This document shows positions 26,807 to 35,518 of a stretch of DNA of 64,000 bases, piece by piece. The notes under the pieces are model-generated. The model worked only from the letters and a program-made list of their open reading frames with translations, was not told where the DNA came from and did no database searches. Position 1 is the first letter of the stretch. Each line of letters opens with the position of its first letter. The position numbers and the translations under genes are program-made. This stretch comes from Chitinophagaceae bacterium DXS (GTDB taxonomy: Bacteria; Bacteroidota; Bacteroidia; Chitinophagales; Chitinophagaceae). The DNA lies in contig CP128386.1 of the NCBI GenBank assembly GCA_030345135.1, forward strand, positions 3,001,677-3,065,676. The letters are read 5' to 3'.

Positions 26807-28018
26807 CTATTTATTCCGCCAGTATTCATGATTACAAAAGTCCACATTCCTGCAAAAGAGTGAAAGTACACGGGGCTTTTCCCTGCCGGAACTTATCCAG
26901 AACTCACATCCCAGCCGTTTACTGTGAAATGCATCCCAGATCTGGTAAAGCGGGTGTTCATAATAATAATTGAAATCGGCAAGTTTGCGCAGGTATTTTA
27001 CGGAGGCATACCAAAAATTACCGCAGAAGTGCGAAGTAGGATGCATCTCTCTCCAGTTAACACCAATGGCATCATAGTTGGGCAATTGGAGCATGCAATA
27101 CTCCCAATTCTGAACAAGTTCCTTCATCATAAGCCGGCGCCACTTTGCTTTGGTGCCATCGTCGGGATTACTCACCCCTTTACTATGAAGATAGAGTATG
27201 TATCCGTGCTCATTTTTCCTGGCATAGTCTTCAATGGCCAGAATAGCTGGCTTTTCAAACCAGGTCAGATCATCTGCATGAAAGATAATATTGGGTTTTA
27301 CTCTATACTTAGCACATGTATCCTGAAGCGCAGCGAGATCATTTTCCGTTCCAAGAACTGTCAGATCTATTTTATAAAAACCATTTTGTTTCAACTGTTG
27401 TACCTGTTCGTCAAAAACATCTTTCCAGTTGCCCATGCAGGCCACATGATAAAATACTTTCACCTGCGCACGTAAGTATTCGGCAACAGACTGTTTGTAT
27501 TTTAACAGCCAGGGATAATGTAGTTCGTATTGAAGATTCAATGGAAGAACCCTGTGCCTTGGAAGCTGCGCCTGCGCCGTATCAATTATGCCGCACCCCC
27601 AATCAGTATCAAGCAACGTACATTTATAGCCAGAAGTATTGAAAGTTCTCAGAACAGCCTTCCAAACAGTTCCGTTCCAGTTTTCGCCGCTGCGGTATTT
27701 GTCAGCCTCACGTTGATGCCACGCATCCGGCGGCATGCAATCATGCAAAATAATGATACCGCTATCAGCAAGGCATTGAAATGAGTGATGAATATCTTTT
27801 AACACCTGTTCTTCAGAATGAAATCCATCGATGAAGATAATATCGAACTTGTCGCGGTTGGTAATAAAGAACAGATCAGATGATGCCGGGTAGTTCGATT
27901 TTTTATAGCTGCACTGGATATATGCAAAAGTGTTCTGCTTATCGTGCACACAAATTTCCAGGTAGTTTTTTGCATTGCGTTGAGCAGCCAGGTAATTGAT
28001 TAGCCGGATTCGATCCAT
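26807..28018 (-). CDS. Methyltransferase-glycosyltransferase-like fusion protein
   Basis: A 403-aa two-domain protein. Residues 1 to about 165 form a class I SAM methyltransferase-like domain (KNYLEICVHD, FDIIFIDGFHSEEQVLKDI, GIIILHDCMPPD). Residues about 190-403 resemble rhamnan-synthesis/capsule glycosyltransferases (KVFYHVACMGNWKDVFDEQV, GYILYLHSKGVSNPDD, HFCGNFWYASVKYLRKL). It probably builds or modifies a glycan. It has no signal peptide. It forms, with the TylF-like, GT9-like and GT2-methyltransferase genes, a glycan-modifying cluster between the two contractile systems. Confidence 0.75.
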   Translation of the reverse strand: MDRIRLINYLAAQRNAKNYLEICVHDKQNTFAYIQCSYKKSNYPASSDLFFITNRDKFDIIFIDGFHSEEQVLKDIHHSFQCLADSGIIILHDCMPPDAWHQREADKYRSGENWNGTVWKAVLRTFNTSGYKCTLLDTDWGCGIIDTAQAQLPRHRVLPLNLQYELHYPWLLKYKQSVAEYLRAQVKVFYHVACMGNWKDVFDEQVQQLKQNGFYKIDLTVLGTENDLAALQDTCAKYRVKPNIIFHADDLTWFEKPAILAIEDYARKNEHGYILYLHSKGVSNPDDGTKAKWRRLMMKELVQNWEYCMLQLPNYDAIGVNWREMHPTSHFCGNFWYASVKYLRKLADFNYYYEHPLYQIWDAFHSKRLGCEFWISSGREKPRVLSLFCRNVDFCNHEYWRNK

Positions 28019-28215
28019 CTTGAAATAATTTCAATCATAAAATAGTTAACGAATTACTCGTTGTCACAAGTAAAAATGTATAACTTGATTGAAGGATAGA
28101 TGCTGCACTTAACTGTTAATGACTAAAATTCATTTGCTCATGACAAGTTTTATATCCGGCATTTTTTATGCAGTGATAAAACCATGAATGACACCATCTA
28201 ATTAATATTGTTTCT

Positions 28216-28944
28216 ATGACGCTTCTGTACTGCAAGGACGGGCTAATTGGAGATTTCCTGGGATTTGTTCCTGTAATAACTGAGCTTGCAAAGCAGGACG
28301 AATTACACCTTGTTATTCACCCTGAGTCCGCGGCAATTTTCTCATTGATTCCGAAGAAGCTTAACATCAGTCAACAACAGCCGGTACACTACAACAGAAT
28401 TCTGAAATTAGATGCATATGAGGCATGTAAAATTTCACACATCCACAATTATTACATGAGCCAGGCGCATTTTGCATACCTGGGAATGCCTGTTCCATCG
28501 ATACCGCCAAAGGCTGAACTTGAATATGAAGCAGTGGATGTAGCACTATTTGATTATATCCTCGCACCATTTTCCCGTTCATTGCCTTCTGAACAACATT
28601 GGCCTAAAGAACAGTGGCAAAAACTTGTCGATCAGATGCCCCAATATTCGTTCTGCATTATTGGACATGAAAGAGATGATCATCATTTTATTGCAGGAAA
28701 CAATGTTACAGGTATGTTCAACAAGCCCATTGTTCAAATAATTAATGTACTAAAAAGAGCAAGGCGGGGTTTAATAAGCATAGTATCCGGCCCATCACAT
28801 CTGGCCTTTCATCTGGGCGTAAAGAATTATCTGCTTACCAATCAGCAAATGACCTGGGGCAACAATCCGGATGCTATCCAGGTTAGAGATTATTTACCTG
28901 CGCTTACTGCAGAAAGGCTTAGCACGATACTGCAGACATTCTGA
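28216..28944 (+). CDS. Glycosyltransferase family 9-like protein (short)
   Basis: A 242-aa protein resembling ADP-heptose:LPS heptosyltransferases: N-terminal GLIGDFLGFVPVITELAK, then an APFSRSLPSEQHWPKEQWQKLV block of the GT9 nucleotide-sugar domain, and SGPSHLAFHLGVKNYLL near the end, a G-P-(S/D)SH-like sugar-binding motif. At 242 aa it is shorter than typical GT9 enzymes (about 330-350), with a reduced N-terminal lobe. It is the only plus-strand gene in the middle region and converges with the DUF4157 gene, with just 6 bp between stops. Confidence 0.7.
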   Translation: MTLLYCKDGLIGDFLGFVPVITELAKQDELHLVIHPESAAIFSLIPKKLNISQQQPVHYNRILKLDAYEACKISHIHNYYMSQAHFAYLGMPVPSIPPKAELEYEAVDVALFDYILAPFSRSLPSEQHWPKEQWQKLVDQMPQYSFCIIGHERDDHHFIAGNNVTGMFNKPIVQIINVLKRARRGLISIVSGPSHLAFHLGVKNYLLTNQQMTWGNNPDAIQVRDYLPALTAERLSTILQTF

Positions 28945-28950
28945 GTTATG

Positions 28951-30699
28951 CTATGGCGAAGTCGCCGGTGGACAAGGATCGAGGGCTGTTTCCACCTGGT
29001 TAGGACCGAGAAAGATCTCTCTCAATGCGTCAGCATGCGCCTCAAGCTCAGTTTTTCTTTTTGCCTGTTCCGCGGCTGCAACATCTGTACTACGTTTAGC
29101 AAACTGCACTTCAACGGTTATTATACGCATAGCAGGCCTGTTAGTAGCGGGCTTTGACGGATCGCATATTGCAGTGGATCCCCATCCCCCCAACGAATTA
29201 CCCTTACCAGTTTCACGCTTCTGTTTTTTGCCTGCTGCCGCGGCGGCCGGATCCAGCGGATAAATAGCGTTGGTTGGTTGTTCATCTTTAAACTTATTGC
29301 CGGGAATATTTGCGCCGCCTGACTGAGCTTTGCCCGCCATTGATTTTGCTAAAGCTTCATCTGTATCAAATCCTAACGCAATGCCTGTGGAATCTGTTCT
29401 CGGATCTGCATAAATGCCGGCTTTATCAAGATCGTGATTGGAATGAACCGATGCTATTCTTGCCGGTCTGAATCTGTCAATCAATTCAAGTAATATAATA
29501 TTTTCAGGTTCGATTGCTCTGCCTTTTGCATCTTGTTTCGTGGATGGATCGTACGCTTTTCCAAATTCAGGAAATTGCCTGTTGGGATCTGTGCTGTGCT
29601 TTGTTGATTCAGTTCCTGAAGAATAACGTCCAACATTCTCACCTGTTTCTATTTGCTTGGGTTTTGATTTGGCAACTGCTGCATTATCCGGAAACAGGCT
29701 CGGTACAATAATGACAGTGTAATAAGGTCTGGGGCCTGTCTTCAATTTTTCTATCAAAATTTCCACTACTTCTGTGCCCGACAATTCAGACCCATGCACA
29801 CCCGCTATGATCAACGCGTGATTATCTGTTTGACCAGGGAAGTAGAAGGAACGAACGCTTTGTCCGCCCGCGGTTGTACCAAGTGATCCCTCGGCAAAAT
29901 TCCATTTATTCCTGATTGATTTTGAACGAAGCTCTGCTGAAAGTGCTGGTGGCCAAAGTGCTTCAGGCCCGTACTTAAGCAAGTTTGTAGCCAACCAGTA
30001 ATCATCCGTACCCTTTTCATACTTTTCATCAATGAGTTTTTGCAGATAGCTGTTATCTTTTGTACCGGGAAAACCATTTCGCATAATATCGAAAAGGTGT
30101 TCCCGCATTTCCGCGGTGTCCTTATCGTATTCCTCCTGCTCCGGTGTAGAGACAAAACCCAACGGCCTGCCATATCTGTCCGTCGGCAAAGGTTTTCTTC
30201 TAATGCCTGGCAAGTGTTGTGCAATATGTACAAGCTCATGCGCCAGTAAATGTCTGCCTGTTGTCGTTTGCGGTTGAAATTGTTGTTCATTAAAATAGAT
30301 ATCATTACCAACAGTAAAAGCCCTGGCGTTAATTCGGCCGGTCATTTCTTTTGCTTCATCATCCGTGTGAATCTTTATCTTGCTGAAATCTGCTCCAATC
30401 CGGCCAGACATAAAGACTTCTGTTGATGCATCAATTTTATCTCCCTTTCCCTGCGAGTTTATAATGTTGTGAGATAAAGATTCGTCAACTTCCGTTTTAG
30501 ACTCATGCTCATTCCTAAAAAACAGTCCGGTTTGTTCCCTTCCCGAATTATAAGGTATCAGATCATTAAAGTGATGTTGCGCATTGTCACCCGAATGATC
30601 TGCAAATCTGCTTTTCTTTTGAGCTTTCAGGTTTTTAGATGCGGAATTTTTGTTGTTGTTTTTTGATGATGAACGACTCTGTTGTAGAAATGTTTGCAT
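28951..30699 (-). CDS. DUF4157 protein with M14-like zinc carboxypeptidase/amidase domain
   Basis: A 582-aa candidate eCIS cargo. The N-terminal ~85 residues are Asn/Lys/Ser-rich and look disordered. The DUF4157 domain (about 88-165) shows FMSGRIGADFSKIKIHTDD, ARAFTVGNDIYFNE and the zinc motif HELVH (about 152). The C-terminal half (about 265-560) carries M14-type signatures: GVHGSE (about 297, giving zinc ligands His and Glu), DPNRQFP (about 370) and SVHSNH (about 415). M14 enzymes of this kind include murein-peptide amidases. It has no signal peptide, as expected for a particle-loaded protein. Domain calls are from motifs; cargo status is inferred from DUF4157 and eCIS proximity. Confidence 0.8.
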   Translation of the reverse strand: MQTFLQQSRSSSKNNNKNSASKNLKAQKKSRFADHSGDNAQHHFNDLIPYNSGREQTGLFFRNEHESKTEVDESLSHNIINSQGKGDKIDASTEVFMSGRIGADFSKIKIHTDDEAKEMTGRINARAFTVGNDIYFNEQQFQPQTTTGRHLLAHELVHIAQHLPGIRRKPLPTDRYGRPLGFVSTPEQEEYDKDTAEMREHLFDIMRNGFPGTKDNSYLQKLIDEKYEKGTDDYWLATNLLKYGPEALWPPALSAELRSKSIRNKWNFAEGSLGTTAGGQSVRSFYFPGQTDNHALIIAGVHGSELSGTEVVEILIEKLKTGPRPYYTVIIVPSLFPDNAAVAKSKPKQIETGENVGRYSSGTESTKHSTDPNRQFPEFGKAYDPSTKQDAKGRAIEPENIILLELIDRFRPARIASVHSNHDLDKAGIYADPRTDSTGIALGFDTDEALAKSMAGKAQSGGANIPGNKFKDEQPTNAIYPLDPAAAAAGKKQKRETGKGNSLGGWGSTAICDPSKPATNRPAMRIITVEVQFAKRSTDVAAAEQAKRKTELEAHADALREIFLGPNQVETALDPCPPATSP

Positions 30700-30916
30700 G
30701 AACTATTTTTTGCCGCAAAGACAGAAAGGCGGACAAAGAATTGAAAATTGATGATTGAAAATTGAAAATGATTGCAACTAACCAGGGTGGCCGAAGGGCT
30801 TAAACGTACAACCTAATATGTACAACCGGAACTCACTCCCACATCGTACATCGTACACCGTACATCTTACATCTTACATCCTACACCGCACACCGTACAT
30901 CTTACATCCTGCATGC
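30700..30916. repeat. Repeat-word spacer between two DUF4157 genes
   Basis: 30740-30770 holds GAAAATTGATGATTGAAAAT words. 30808-30830 carries an ACGTACAACC motif. 30838-30915 is a run of CATCGTACATCGTACACCGT units, the reverse-complement class of the GATGTACGATG repeats seen at 41355 and 60322. Confidence 0.65.
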
Positions 30917-32545
30917 TCATTCCATCTTATACGGCGCCGGCGCCTCAGTTGGCAGATCAGTCACATTAACGCCTGAAGGCGGATCTACGGGCCACTTTAA
31001 ATTCCACTTAGGTGTTTTTAGTTCGCGATGTATCATGTCAGCTTCATTGGTGTCCCATTTTTGAGACGTGGAGACAGATTCAACTGTTTTCTTAATGAAA
31101 TGATCTGCATCTGCGCAGTCGCATTTACATCTTAGATCTTTAACAATGCCACTAATATCTTCAGACCCGTTCTTCACCCAGTAATTAAACATGTTGTAGA
31201 ACTCTTTAAAGCGGTCCTTGCCTGGCTTTGCGAGTGCAGCTCTGTAAAATACATGCATCTCACTTAAATGAGCCGCCATTTCGGAAAGATTGTGTTTATG
31301 ATCATCGAATTTGCATGTAGATGATGATGACGGTGAGGGCAATGGTGCTCCTGTATTAAACCGTGCATGTTCGGTTTCATGTGTTAACGTACCCAGGGTT
31401 GATGTAAGCCAGTCCTGACGGGTTTTTCCGCCAATGCTGGCATTGCCTGCGAGATACAATTTTCCTTGCGCCTCCAGAACATCCGGAACAAAAGTGCACT
31501 GCCCGCCAGGTTTTGGCGGAACAAAGGCTCCGCAGCTATATGTCACTGCTGCATATGAAGCAGGCATATCTTTATCTACATAAATACCTGTGATATAGCC
31601 AAGCCTTGATTTATAATTGGTATTTAGTATTGACGTTAGCGCCGTTGCCTGCGATCCATGACCATCTGAAGTACATGCCGGATCAGGAGGAACTTTACTA
31701 CATGCCTTTTTACGCTTATCTGCTTTTGAGATATTTTCCGGCTTATTTTCAGTTTCCTGCACAAAATTTTCCAGTGTTGCCTGCGGCGCTGCACATTCCG
31801 CGGCTGGTAGACATGCACGCTGAATTTGGGTCTGAGTTCCACCCTGCTGTATGGTATGCACCAGCTCGTGTGCAAGAAGCTTTTTGCCTTCTTCACCCGA
31901 AGGATTGTATTGCCCGGTATTAAAATAGATATCCTTACCTACAGTGAAAGCCCTGGCGTTCAATTGCCGGTTCATGCTTGCCGCATCATTGTCCGCATGA
32001 ATATTTACTTTACTGAAGTCAAATCCCATACGGCTTGACATAAACGTCTGCGTATGCTTATCTAACGCCCTCCCGTTGCCTTGAGACGCAGTAATATGAT
32101 TGGCAACCGTTGAAGTATTGGCTAATGACGACACAGAACCGGCAGTTACCGCTTTTCGTTGCAAACCTTTCTCTTCTTCTTCACAGTGGGCACATTTACG
32201 CTGAACGTTCTTTTCCTCTTCTTCGCAAGCGGAACATTTTCGCTGTGCACTGCCGGGTGAATGAAGAAAATTAAGCGGCTGAAGACTGCTTTGTTCATTC
32301 ATGCTGATCACTTTATCAGCAATAGCATCCGCCTCCCGCTCATAGGCATCGTTGGGCTGGTTAACTGATAGCTTTGGCTGGATAACAATCGGTGGATGCA
32401 ATGATAACTGATCAAAATGATGCATTTCTTCCTGTGCAGCCAGGTATGCATCGGAATGTTCACCAATGCTTTTATTCACAGGCGAACTGTTCAGATCAGA
32501 CTGATTGGATGCAACGGTTTTATTCACTGCTTTTGCGTGCATCAA
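30917..32545 (-). CDS. DUF4157 protein with second HExxH-type domain
   Basis: A 542-aa candidate eCIS cargo. N-terminal KLSVNQPNDAYEREADAIA is the DUF4157-associated block, followed by two CxxCEEEEK modules (KCSACEEEEKNVQRK and KCAHCEEEEKGLQRK, near 103-132). DUF4157 itself has MSSRMGFDFSKVNIHAD and HELVH near residue 224. The C-terminal part is new: a separate HETEH (about 386) within LGTLTHETEHARFN, preceded by a Cys-containing region and followed by a helical domain with RCKCDCADADH. So it may hold two metalloprotease-like sites. No signal peptide. Target unknown. Confidence 0.75.
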   Translation of the reverse strand: MMHAKAVNKTVASNQSDLNSSPVNKSIGEHSDAYLAAQEEMHHFDQLSLHPPIVIQPKLSVNQPNDAYEREADAIADKVISMNEQSSLQPLNFLHSPGSAQRKCSACEEEEKNVQRKCAHCEEEEKGLQRKAVTAGSVSSLANTSTVANHITASQGNGRALDKHTQTFMSSRMGFDFSKVNIHADNDAASMNRQLNARAFTVGKDIYFNTGQYNPSGEEGKKLLAHELVHTIQQGGTQTQIQRACLPAAECAAPQATLENFVQETENKPENISKADKRKKACSKVPPDPACTSDGHGSQATALTSILNTNYKSRLGYITGIYVDKDMPASYAAVTYSCGAFVPPKPGGQCTFVPDVLEAQGKLYLAGNASIGGKTRQDWLTSTLGTLTHETEHARFNTGAPLPSPSSSSTCKFDDHKHNLSEMAAHLSEMHVFYRAALAKPGKDRFKEFYNMFNYWVKNGSEDISGIVKDLRCKCDCADADHFIKKTVESVSTSQKWDTNEADMIHRELKTPKWNLKWPVDPPSGVNVTDLPTEAPAPYKME

Positions 32546-32628
32546 AATAATTTTGTGGATGGTGATCTATGCTCTGCGTACCTCTGTGTCTTCTCCGTGA
32601 AACCCTGTGTAACTGCATTTTGCTCTTG

Positions 32629-33954
32629 TTAAAAATTGTACATTAACCCGGCCCTGGCCGTGAACACCAGGCTATTCACGGGATCGTATGACAAAGAAAA
32701 ATCCGCACCAAAGCGAATTCTTTTTTTACCAGCCTCGGTAATGTCTTTCGCTAAATCTACAGATTTGCTAACATTTTCTATATCGTCTTTATGTGCTTTA
32801 TAGTAAGCAAGCGGATCATCTAACCCACCGGGCAATCCGGTCAACATACTACCAGCAGAAGAACCGCCAGCCATAAAAGTGCGCCCCATATCTGATGGCG
32901 GCGGCAGCAACTTGTCCCCCAACCTTAATCCCAAACTATATTTATCCTGACCCGGCGTGGCCGAAAAATTAGCACCAACGGGACCATGTGACAAACCCAG
33001 GCTTAACTTGTTATCTCCCGGTTGCCATCCAAAACTACCGGTAGTTCCACCTCCCTTTAAACTTAACGTCAAGGCACCTCCGTATTTGTACGAAAGACTT
33101 GGTTTCAGACTTTTTGTTTCAAGATCCAGTTTTACCTGGCTGGTGTTTGCTTCAAAAAGAAGGTGCCAGAACCTGATCTTTAAATCCGGTGGAAGCGCAT
33201 CGAAATCAACAGAAGGCTTGTTGTCTTCCGGCTTCTCTTTATCATCTTTTTGAACGCGCAACTGCTTGCCGCTTTGTTGTATGGTATGTGTTAACTCGTG
33301 CGCGAGCAAATGTTTTCCCTGTTCTGAAGATGGCTTGTATTCCCCGGTATTGAAGTAGATATCATTTCCTACAGTGAAGGCTCTTGCTCCTAGTTGTCTG
33401 CTCAGGTCTGCTGCGTTGTCATCTGTATGAATCTGTACGTTCCCGAAATCAACGCCAAAGCCGCCAGACATAAAAGCCTGCGTTTGATTATCCATCGTGT
33501 TACCTCTTCCCTGCAAAGAATTAATCCTGTTGCTTATACCATTATTGGAGATGATACCATTGGAGGCGCTCACGGGCGTCGTATTGACGGAAGCGGATTT
33601 ACGTTGCGCTTTCTTTTCTTCATCCTCGCATTCCTTACATTTTCTTTGCAAAGAAATGTTCTTGCTGTTCACTGTCGCAGATTTCCCGTTGGTTGATTGT
33701 TCCGCTGCGTGTACAACCTTATCCGCGATGGCATCAGCTTCCTGCTCGTAAATATCGTTGGGTTGGTTAATACTAAGCTTAGCCTGAATGACTGGAGCTG
33801 ATACATTCATATTGACGAATGAATGATGACCACCTTCAGACATAAACAGAGTCTGAGTTGGCTTATCTTTTGAATAATTTCCAAACGCTGGTGATACATT
33901 CGTTTTTAAGCTACTTTGACGGCCTTTGTTTCTCTGTGATGCGTAAGATTGCAT
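32629..33954 (-). CDS. DUF4157 protein with beta-rich, barrel-like C-terminus
   Basis: A 441-aa candidate eCIS cargo. N-terminal KLSINQPNDIYEQEADAIA, one CxxC module (KCKECEDEEKKAQRK), then DUF4157 (MSGGFGVDFGNVQIHTD, ARAFTVGNDIYFNTGEY, HELTH near 217). Residues about 250-441 are beta-rich, with alternating aromatic and polar residues and many glycines (LTLSLKGGGTTGSFGWQPGD, ...NFSATPGQDKYSLGLRLGD), and end ...VFTARAGLMYNF with a terminal Phe, as outer-membrane barrels do. It could be a pore-forming or membrane-inserting cargo; this is a hypothesis. It shares its N-terminal block with the neighbour at 30917. Confidence 0.75.
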   Translation of the reverse strand: MQSYASQRNKGRQSSLKTNVSPAFGNYSKDKPTQTLFMSEGGHHSFVNMNVSAPVIQAKLSINQPNDIYEQEADAIADKVVHAAEQSTNGKSATVNSKNISLQRKCKECEDEEKKAQRKSASVNTTPVSASNGIISNNGISNRINSLQGRGNTMDNQTQAFMSGGFGVDFGNVQIHTDDNAADLSRQLGARAFTVGNDIYFNTGEYKPSSEQGKHLLAHELTHTIQQSGKQLRVQKDDKEKPEDNKPSVDFDALPPDLKIRFWHLLFEANTSQVKLDLETKSLKPSLSYKYGGALTLSLKGGGTTGSFGWQPGDNKLSLGLSHGPVGANFSATPGQDKYSLGLRLGDKLLPPPSDMGRTFMAGGSSAGSMLTGLPGGLDDPLAYYKAHKDDIENVSKSVDLAKDITEAGKKRIRFGADFSLSYDPVNSLVFTARAGLMYNF

Positions 33955-33999
33955 ATTGGAAAATCACTGAGTGAAACTAAATGCATAAACGCGGTACCG

Positions 34000-34485
34000 T
34001 TAACCGATGCGCTCAAAATGAAGCATCGGCAACCCTGTCTGCGTTTTTTCGATTGTAAAAACGAGTGACCTGTCTGTCCCCAATAATTGCAGCAGGTGAT
34101 CTTTAAGCTGACCTGTGTTTGCTAACGTTATCGTATCAGTATAATCCGGTGAATCCGGATCTCCCTTGATAGCAGGCGGCTGAATATGAATATGATACTT
34201 TTGAATAAACGAAAGATATTCCTCGACAGCATTTATCCTTGGCGTGTTTTTGATATGAATACCACTGATTTCTTTTCTCCACATGGAATCTGAAGGGAAT
34301 ACAGTATACTGACTTTTCGCTTTGACAAAATCATACTGGCCATCCCTGGGCAGAATGTTTTCAAAAAAGATATCGGGATCATCCGTGAACGGCTCGTCAA
34401 CATCCGGCTTTTGATTTGCTTCTATAAAATTTACACGAAAACCGGCTCTCCGGAGATGATAAACGAAATCTTTAATTGTACTCAT
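34000..34485 (-). CDS. Hypothetical protein (161 aa) in the cargo region
   Basis: A soluble 161-aa protein starting MSTIKDFVYHLRRAGFRVNF; C-terminal LLQLLGTDRSLVFTIEKTQT. No signal peptide, membrane helix or known motif. It lies between the third DUF4157 gene and the Cys-rich gene on the same strand. It could be a cargo chaperone, adaptor or immunity protein; nothing in the sequence decides this. Confidence 0.65.
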   Translation of the reverse strand: MSTIKDFVYHLRRAGFRVNFIEANQKPDVDEPFTDDPDIFFENILPRDGQYDFVKAKSQYTVFPSDSMWRKEISGIHIKNTPRINAVEEYLSFIQKYHIHIQPPAIKGDPDSPDYTDTITLANTGQLKDHLLQLLGTDRSLVFTIEKTQTGLPMLHFERIG

Positions 34486-34522
34486 ATCAGATGTCAGTAG
34501 AATTTAAACGCCTTCTTGTAGA

Positions 34523-35452
34523 TTATGTTCGATCAACGGTTGCAGAACACGTGCCTCCCGATTTGGTAAACTTAAATGTTATTGTTCTTGTCTCTGCAAG
34601 AACGCCTCCTACAAATAACTTCTGTGTATATATTTCTGTACAGCCGCCCTCCTTGATGTTTGCCGCAGAAGTGCAGAACGCATATGTATCTGTACAGTTT
34701 TTCACCTCACCATTATCTCCTATATCGCAACCTGCCCCGGTTTTTACACCGCCCGGCGTGCAGCCATTATCTGTTGTTACTGACTCTGTTACTTTAAGCC
34801 CCTTCAATGAAGGACAACTTGCACCTGTAGCTTCTACCTTGCTAACATCATAGATTATCTTTGCACCGCATTTATCAGCGGCGCATCCGGGTTTTTGTAT
34901 ATTGGAATAAGTTATTTTGTAGGTACATGTATCATCTTTCATTGGTACCGGCGGTGGTATAGAAGGTAGTGGAACGCCAGGGGCCGGAGCGGCAACGTTT
35001 GACGTTGTTTCTTGTGCAAGCTTTGTCTCATCCTCGTTGGCCAGATCTGCCGGGCTGTCTGACAACATTCCACCTTTAGCAAAAAAAGGATGACTGACAC
35101 TTTTTATATCGGCAACCCATTTCATGCCGGAATGCGGAACGGCGCCTTCAAGCTTTTGATTGGATGTGTGACTGGCTCCGCTAGGTGTTAACTCCGGTTG
35201 CTCTTTGTTATAAACATTTAGATTGCTAAACTTGTGACCGGATAGCCCTGATGCATTAAGATTGTCTGCAACATTTTTTGCTATGGCACTATGTTGTTTC
35301 TCCTCGCGTTTTTTCTTACACTCGGCACATTCACCTCCTTTGGTAATTGGCTTGCCGCAACTGCATTTGTGCTGACCTAAACCAGATTGCTTATTTTCCT
35401 GAGAAAGATTGCTTTTCTTTTTTAACGAGGAGGTAAAAACATAACGCTTGTT
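34523..35452 (-). CDS. Cys-rich putative cargo; N-terminal part without start codon
   Basis: The frame is open from just after a TAA at 35455-35453 down to the stop at 34523 (309 codons), but the first ATG is only at 35125. The untranslated-looking upstream part reads NKRYVFTSSLKKKSNLSQEN and then CSCGKPITKGGECAECKKKR, the Cys-rich block typical of DUF4157-associated proteins, so it is clearly protein-like. No ATG, GTG or TTG occurs in it in frame. From 35125 the protein is 200 aa, Pro-rich then Cys-rich (about 12 Cys) and beta-like, with no DUF4157 HExxH. Either a start codon was lost (a frameshift or 5' truncation, making a partly broken gene), or a non-standard start is used. Confidence 0.6.
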   Translation of the reverse strand, partial: NKRYVFTSSLKKKSNLSQENKQSGLGQHKCSCGKPITKGGECAECKKKREEKQHSAIAKNVADNLNASGLSGHKFSNLNVYNKEQPELTPSGASHTSNQKLEGAVPHSGMKWVADIKSVSHPFFAKGGMLSDSPADLANEDETKLAQETTSNVAAPAPGVPLPSIPPPVPMKDDTCTYKITYSNIQKPGCAADKCGAKIIYDVSKVEATGASCPSLKGLKVTESVTTDNGCTPGGVKTGAGCDIGDNGEVKNCTDTYAFCTSAANIKEGGCTEIYTQKLFVGGVLAETRTITFKFTKSGGTCSATVDRT

Positions 35453-35518
35453 TTAAGACAGACTTAATTAGTAGCGCCATACCTGCAGCAATAGCCTGTT
35501 CAAAGTTACTGCTTTGTC

